NCBI GenBank assembly: GCA_944470555.2
Contig: OX104127.1
Coordinates: 161,733,276-161,797,275, forward strand
Source: Heterobilharzia americana
Lineage: Eukaryota > Platyhelminthes > Trematoda > Strigeidida > Schistosomatidae
DNA length: 64,000 nucleotides
Direction of reading: 5' to 3'
A model generated the notes under the pieces. It ran no database searches, was not told the origin of the DNA, and was given only the letters and a program-made list of their open reading frames with translations. Of this stretch, positions 58,881 through 64,000 are shown in pieces. Position numbers and translations under genes: made by a program. Numbering within the stretch: the stretch's first letter is position 1; every line of letters begins with the position of its first letter.

Positions 58881-59155
58881 ACTTGTACTAGATTCTGTCT
58901 TGACTTTGTCTGTTTATGTATGTTTCTTCAGATGACATTAAGATGTAAGTCGTATGAGTGAAGAAAAAGTACGTGATTTTATTATAACTGAGTTGCTTAC
59001 AGATGACAACTATATTCAGCTGGATTGCTTGATTACATTCTAAACTTGCCATAATTTATTCGGTAGTGTATAAATTGGAATTTTTCAATTCCTTTGAGTT
59101 AAGAAAAATTTCTACTTTTCCAGATGTGTTGTAAATAATTTATCATTTTTTTCAG

Positions 59156-59421
59156 AGGTGAAGATTCTGATCTACTCCAAGATGTTCCTGAATACCTTAG
59201 ACCATCGATTGGTCAACAAAAAGAAGATATGTTATCCAATCAAATGTTATGTGGTATTCCTGAAGTTGACTTAGGTGTAGAAGCTAAAATGAAAAATATT
59301 GAGGCTACAGAAGAAGCAAAACAAATTTTATTAAAACAAAGATATCGAAGACATAACCATTTAATAGATGAAATGACACCAATGAATATGGCAGTAAATT
59401 TTGTTCAACATAGTCGATGGA
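59156..59421 (+). CDS. TLS1: C9orf78/TLS1 homologue, third exon
   Basis: After the acceptor TTTTTTTCAG the exon encodes GEDSDLLQDVPEYLRPS, then the strongest family block: KEDMLSNQMLCGIPEVDLGV, EAKMKNIEATEEAKQILLKQ and TPMNMAVNFVQHSRW. Human C9orf78 has the same order. The exon ends TGGA before the donor GTAAGT (59422), leaving one base of the next codon. The remaining C-terminal, usually charged and less conserved, must lie on one or more later exons. I searched to 64000 and found none I trust. Confidence 0.9.
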
Positions 59422-59499
59422 GTAAGTTGATACTTTGAAATGTTAAATGTTTTAATCTTTTGGTTAGTTTGTCTTCATCTTAAGAAGGAGACATTTCAT

Positions 59500-60580
59500 A
59501 CAATTATTAGGACGCCACATGTCAAGTAATTCACAATGAGAAGGTCAGTGATGCTTTTGAAGTGAAGACAGGAGTGAAACAAGGTTGCCTACTATCCTCC
59601 ATGATATTCCTGATTGTGGTCGACTGGATTAGGCAGCAAACAGTGGGGAGCGAGAAGAGGACGATACGCTGGACTGCGGGAAAGAACCTAGAAGATCTGG
59701 ATTTCGCCAACGATGACTTGTGTCTAATGTCACACAAACTTGAAGATCTACAGGCGAAAACTAACAAGTTGGCAGAAGAGGCATGGCAGGGCAGCGAAGA
59801 CAGGACTTCAAGTGAATATAGAGAAGACAGAAGTGATGAAGATACCGCACCACCACCACCAACAACAACAAACTCCAATCACCATCAACGGACAAACTTG
59901 AAGGAAGTAGCCTCTTCCACCTATCTAGTCAGAGCAGCACTGTTTCAACTACAGGCGGCACAGGCACAGACGAGGATGTCAAAGTCAGCCAGGATCGGAA
60001 AAGCAAGACAGGAGTTCATTAGCCCAGAAACCAGTGTGGAGATCCACGTCACTGCAGTCAGCACAAAGTGTGAACAACATCCGGATTTTCAACACCAATT
60101 CAGTCAAGTCAGTGCTGCTATGTGATGGTTGAGAGACTTGGCGCGTTACGAAAGGGATTTCCAATAAACTACAGACATTCATCAACAACTGCTTATACTG
60201 GCTCGCTACTGAAGATCAGATGGCCAGAATAATGAGAATAAGCAACAAGGAGCTATGGGAACGAACCAACCAAGAACGTATCACCCAACAAATATGCAGT
60301 AGAAGGAAGTGGAGATGGATTGGATTGGGCATACACTGAGAAAGCCGACTGGGGACATCACGCGTCAGGAGAGTTACTCGAGTGGAACCCCCATAGGAAG
60401 TGACGAGTTGGACGTTTGAGGATAGGGTGACATGGAGGAGATCGTGCGAGGAGGAAAAGAGAGCTTGTGGGCTGTTGTGGAGCCAGGTTGAAAAGATTTC
60501 AGCGAAGAGGGTGGAATGGAGACGTGCTACTGAAGCCGTAGGTTCCATTAGGAACCCAAGGGACTAATAATAATGATAAT
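59500..60580 (+). mobile_element. RTE-2 copy, 5'-truncated, with TAA tail
   Basis: The frame 59562-60125 holds KTGVKQGCLLSSMIFLIVVD, then LDFANDDLCLMSHKLEDLQ (FANDD in place of FADD). A frameshift region rich in Pro and Thr follows, then the C-terminal block with ISNKELWERTNQ and SWSQVEKIS-like sequence near 60180-60500. It ends at GGAACCCAAGGGAC followed by TAATAATAATG (60553-60575). It is 5'-truncated near 59500, at nearly the same place in the RT as the copy at 55398-56545. It lies in the intron after the third TLS1 exon. Confidence 0.8.
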
Positions 60581-61089
60581 ATTAATAGTTAATATCCTTA
60601 TGAAGGTTTTAAGAAATACCTGTATACGCATATTACTCTCATCTTAGTCTCTATACTTCTCATCATCTCATTCTTTCTTCCTTTCTCTCTTACTACTTTC
60701 TACTTCTGCTTTTACTTCCTTTGATAGATTTTTTTATTTCCTTATTCATTTTCCATTTTATTGTTTTGTTACTTGATGTACTGATATAAGCTGTGGCAAC
60801 TTGGACCGTTACGCAGTAATGCTTTGTTGTATGTTGATTTTGATGATGATGATGATGATTTATTTCGAACACAGATTGGGTATAAAATATAAAGGTCACA
60901 CAAAATAAAATAGCAACACCAAGATGGAAAGACAAGTAATGCATAGAGAGAGAAGGTGAAAGCATAAAAATTTAGCTGAAAATTGATTATTGGATCAGCA
61001 TTCTCAAAGATGTATTCTAGGAAGCTTACATTACTTTTATTTTACTTCTTACTTCGAAGAATTTAATAAGCTACCACACAATCGCTACT
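60581..61089. other. No gene; short GAT microsatellite
   Basis: GCAACTTGGACCG near 60796 is a scrap of SR2-like 3' UTR. GATGATGATGATGATGATTT lies at about 60842-60861. No coding feature supported. Confidence 0.45.
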
Positions 61090-61445
61090 GACTTCAAGTC
61101 TGAACCATACCTGCTATCGCCTGAAGTCACTGAGTTGCATAATCTCTGGAGTTTTATTCTCGAAGTCGTTAGACGGTGACATATGTTAGCCACCTCTTCA
61201 CTTTCAACCAGTACGAAGGCTAGCAAACAGTTGATGAGTGGTATTTAAGGAGCTGGGATATAACACTGGTAGCACATGTTCAAGACATTGAAACCGGTGC
61301 TTCAAAACGACTTTACTCAGTGGATGATGATTTCCATTACAACTAAACATGTATCGCCTCATCTCAGAATTACGTTGGTGGTGTTTCCGCTGGATACCAA
61401 CAATCTTAGTGTGACAACGATGGTGAAACAGTCAGACTCATCATA
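61090..61445 (-). mobile_element. RTE-like fragment of the divergent subfamily
   Basis: Sequence here (CACTGAGTTGCATAATCTC and onwards) matches in order scattered blocks at 6530-6800, so both are remains of the same element. No reading frame survives. Orientation is inferred from the protein frames near 6430-6640. Confidence 0.4.
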
Positions 61446-62082
61446 TATATCCAGCTTGGAGACGTTAGGTACGTCTCACTTCACAGGGATTGAACTACTT
61501 ACTCCCTACAGGTCATCCGGTTGACTCTGAGTATGCAAACGATGCTATCCTGCTGGGTGAAGGCGCTGACAAAATACAGGCTCTTCTGAATGCATGGAGC
61601 AGAAATCTGAGTATGCTTGGCATGCATTCCTTACCTGTCAATGGTAACATGACGCTCCAAACTGGTCTGCAACCATACAAAATTGAATGATAAAGAGTGA
61701 AGTTGTGGAATGTATTGACCACTTCATTTAATTGGTGACTTGCATCACCCTGAACAGACTAGTTACTGAAGAAGTCTCAGCTTGTATACAGAAGGCTAGT
61801 TTGGCATTTACTAACTCGCGTCAACTTTGGCACCGACTGGCGATCTATCCGACAATGTATCAAAGGATGAGTATACTTCACTGCAGTTCGTTCTGTCCTG
61901 TTACATGAGTGTGAGACACGATCGTTGAAAGTAGAATAAATGAATCGGTTTCATGATTTTGATCACATGTATGTTTGTTGCATTTCTCTCATTTGATGGA
62001 ATCTCCATGTGAGTAATGTTGAAGTCGGTAATAGTCAAGATAGGCAAGTGGATTGATGAGGTTATGAAGTTTCATTGTCTGA

Positions 62083-62154
62083 GGTGGTTTGGACATGTGT
62101 TACGCATGCTGATCCACTGTCTACCTTAATGTTCCATACTAGGCAAAACGGTAT
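62083..62154 (+). repeat. Target-site duplication, left copy (72 bp)
   Basis: Identical over 72 bases to 62630-62701. It begins GGTGGTTTGGACATGTG and ends GCAAAACGGTAT. It belongs to the host SR2-like element, since the sister copy near 53290 contains the same GGTGGTTTGGACATGTG context. Confidence 0.9.
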
Positions 62155-62629
62155 TATTATTATTATTATTATTATTAGTCCCTTGGGTTCCAAGTGGAAC
62201 ATAGGGCTTCAGTAGCACGTCTCCATTTCATCCTGATCTCTGAGATCTTTTGAACCTGGTTCCACGACAGCCCACAAGCTCTCATTTCCTCCTCGCACGA
62301 CCTCCTCCATGTCACCCTCGGACGTCCAACTCGTCGCTTCCCATGAGGATTCCACTCGAGTAACTGGCCTGACGCGTGATGTCCTCAGCCGGCCTTCTCA
62401 GTGCATGGCCAATCCATCTCCACTTCCTTCCAGTGCATATTTGTTGCGTGATAGGTTCTTGGTTGGTTCGTTCCCAGAGTTCCTTGTTGCTTATTCTCAT
62501 TATTCTGGCCATCTGATCTTCAGTAGCGAGCCAGTGTAGGCAGTTGTTGATGAATGTCTGTAGTTTATTGGAAATGCCTTTCGTGACGCGCCAGGTCTCT
62601 GAACCATACAGGAGCACTGACTTGTCGTT
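62155..62629 (-). mobile_element. RTE-2 insertion, 475 bp, 5'-truncated
   Basis: On the minus strand the insertion starts within the C-terminal RT region (LLYGSETWRVTKGISNKLQT), runs through ISNKELWERTNQEPITQQIC and RKWRWIGHALRRPAED, and ends at the GGAACCCAAGGGAC terminus followed by about ten TAA repeats (62183-62152). Exact flanking duplications fix both ends. A short deletion or rearrangement sits near 62555 and a frameshift near 62330. Confidence 0.9.
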
Positions 62630-62701
62630 GGTGGTTTGGACATGTGTTACGCATGCTGATCCACTGTCTACCTTAATGTTCCATACTAGGCAAAACGGTA
62701 T
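62630..62701 (+). repeat. Target-site duplication, right copy (72 bp)
   Basis: Identical to 62083-62154. The bases before it (62629) and after it (62702) differ from those of the left copy, which delimits the duplication. Confidence 0.9.
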
Positions 62702-62900
62702 AGGCTTATATAAAGGTTCAAGGTAACCAGATCATAAAGTCTCTGACTGTTAGTCGTGTTGGAAGATGTAGACTGCCTTGTTAAGGTCTCCGAGACGATA
62801 AGAATCAGTGATTGAGGATTGACTTTTGATGACATGGCTGAAAACTGGTCACAATGATGCATTTTTATTCACTCCTTGACGTCGTGTAAAATTTGAATAT

Positions 62901-64000
62901 TTGCAGTAACCGTAATCATATTTACTGTTATAGTACCACTGCTTTAAGTTCCTCATAGTTTTCTTCTTAAGATAATGTGAATCAAGCCTTTTTATCGGTT
63001 TATTAATTGAGAATTTGGCTTATTTTGTTCATAATATAGATGATATTTCATTTCTTTGCTTTCAAAAGCAAGTAGTATATATTTATAGAGTTGTGGTTCA
63101 TTGTTTAACTTGTAGCCTACTCCATTTATTGTGTTTCAAGCAACCAGATAGTATCTCATTAACCCTTATAAAATAGTTCTGACTCGTTGTTTTAGTATAT
63201 GATTACTCAAATGGTTTGAGAGACAGTTTGCTTTAGTTTGTATTTCCCAATGTCACATGTAAGGCATCTATTTGCTTATACATATGCCTATCAATTTTTT
63301 CTTCAATAGTCTGACTGATAAACTTAGACAGTCGATTTGAAGTGCTACATTTTTTGAACATTGTAGTGTCGTATAATAAAAATGTCAGACGAGAAGCAAA
63401 TGGTAGTATGTGGAATATAAACCTGGAATATTGGTTTATCTGATATTCCTAGCTAGATAAATTGTTAATACAACAATATCTAAGGAATGAACTATGTCCA
63501 TTCTTCATGCAACATGTCAAACCTTCAATCTTCTGTATTTCAATTTCCCCAAAGCGGTAGGGTAGGGCGCCAACCTACACTTATTAACTGTAATGACCGA
63601 GTGGTAGGGTTGCGCGCTTGGGTATAATAATGAATACTGAGACTCAATAGACACCTCAACCGAATACCTTTACGACTGACCTCCGTCAATACCTTCTGCT
63701 TCAGTGAACCGCGGAGAAATTAAAAGAAAAAGACGGCCTGTGACTGCAAGAACAGCGTAAACAACAACAACTTTTATCAGGCAAATACATGACATAAATG
63801 TAGTTACAAAACTCTCAGAAAGTGAAGCCATAAATGAACCAATTAGATTTCTTGTATGGGGTCTAATTTCTCCAATCAGGTTCTCATGTCAGCGCATGCA
63901 TAAATTATGACCTGAACATGATGTGATCATGACTTGAAAACAACTCCCCTATTGACTGCCTTCTTGTCGCTACGTATTACTAACACTACCTATTCTGGTT
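62901..64000. other. No recognised gene
   Basis: Should be intron or downstream sequence of the TLS1 homologue. A weak tRNA-like A box (TGACCGAGTGGTAGGG) lies near 63594, but its B box is poor, so I do not call a SINE or tRNA. No exon that completes the gene was convincing. Confidence 0.4.

Larger units (their letters stand above)
52494..59155 (+). other. 6.7-kb repeat-filled second intron of the TLS1 homologue
   Basis: The intron begins GTAAGT and ends TTTTTTTCAG. It contains RTE fragments (52850-53780, 55398-56545, 57980-58620), a hammerhead SINE (54350-54695), a decayed Sm-alpha element (54925-55080) and a TAA microsatellite. Most insertions are in antisense orientation to the gene. The stretches 52494-52850, 53780-54350 and 56710-57980 show nothing recognisable. 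Confidence 0.85.
61450..62900 (+). mobile_element. SR2-like RTE 3' fragment interrupted by an RTE-2 insertion
   Basis: The plus strand starts at LGTSHFTGIELL (near 61464) and continues through the changed catalytic region (EYANDAILLGEGADKIQALL, 61515-61590; YAND for YADD). The thumb and C-terminal region run to 62082, all broken by stops. At 62083-62154 the first copy of a target-site duplication begins. The element resumes at 62702 and ends near 62900 with its C-terminal remains. Confidence 0.8.

Noticed and set aside
62930..63080. Possible fourth TLS1 exon after an AG near 63038
   Set aside because: The predicted residues do not resemble the C-terminal region of the family and the reading is short and hydrophobic.
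63586..63660. tRNA gene or SINE head
   Set aside because: The A box is acceptable, but the B box is poor and no cloverleaf could be formed by eye.
1..64000. CRISPR arrays, operons or other prokaryotic systems
   Set aside because: No regularly spaced repeats were seen; introns, Kv4, TLS1 and LINEs show the DNA is from an animal nucleus.

Overview
The window looks like nuclear DNA of a schistosome-type flatworm. It is AT-rich, gene-poor and mostly dead retrotransposon sequence. The repeat set supports this: RTE-clade LINE fragments like Schistosoma SR2, CR1-clade LINEs like SR1/Perere, Sm-alpha-type short elements carrying a hammerhead ribozyme, and a 42-bp micro-intron near the 5' end of a gene. 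I cannot name the species from sequence alone.

Two cellular genes are certain. On the minus strand, 11336-12435 is the large first coding exon of a Shal/Kv4 voltage-gated potassium channel; it stops inside the selectivity filter at a consensus splice donor, and I could not find the later exons. On the plus strand, a C9orf78/TLS1 homologue (a spliceosome-associated protein) is carried by exons at 52009-52385, 52428-52493 and 59156-59421. Its first intron is 42 bp and its second is 6.7 kb and full of repeats. A third, weaker candidate is a terminal exon of an unknown gene at 3971-4327 (minus).

Layout. 0.6-2 kb: two hammerhead-bearing SINE-like families, both in inverted arrangements. 2-10 kb: RTE fragments and a remnant of a Penelope-like GIY-YIG domain. 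11.3-12.4 kb: Kv4 exon. 13.4 kb: a foldback. 15.5-18.1 kb: a CR1-like LINE. 18.2-20.5 kb: an old truncated LINE of a second CR1 family. 22-28.2 kb: a longer copy of that second family, carrying a perfect 738-bp inverted repeat. 29.6-34.4 kb: a third, divergently oriented CR1-like LINE with ORF1 and ORF2. 38.3-40.7 kb: a LINE with a PHD-finger/RRM-like ORF1 whose ORF2 is internally deleted, facing tail-to-tail a 5'-truncated relative at 41.1-42.9 kb. 43.4-51.9 kb: a cluster of RTE fragments, one with its endonuclease region. 52-59.4 kb: the TLS1 homologue with its repeat-filled intron. 59.5-62.9 kb: two RTE families, one inserted into the other with a perfect 72-bp target-site duplication.

Every transposon ORF seen is broken by stops or frameshifts, so none here should be autonomous. 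The most notable observations are the identical 738-bp inverted arms inside an otherwise decayed LINE, a second tRNA-headed hammerhead family with a back-to-back copy, shared coding lesions among three RTE copies (amplification after the ORF was broken), and the 72-bp target-site duplication.
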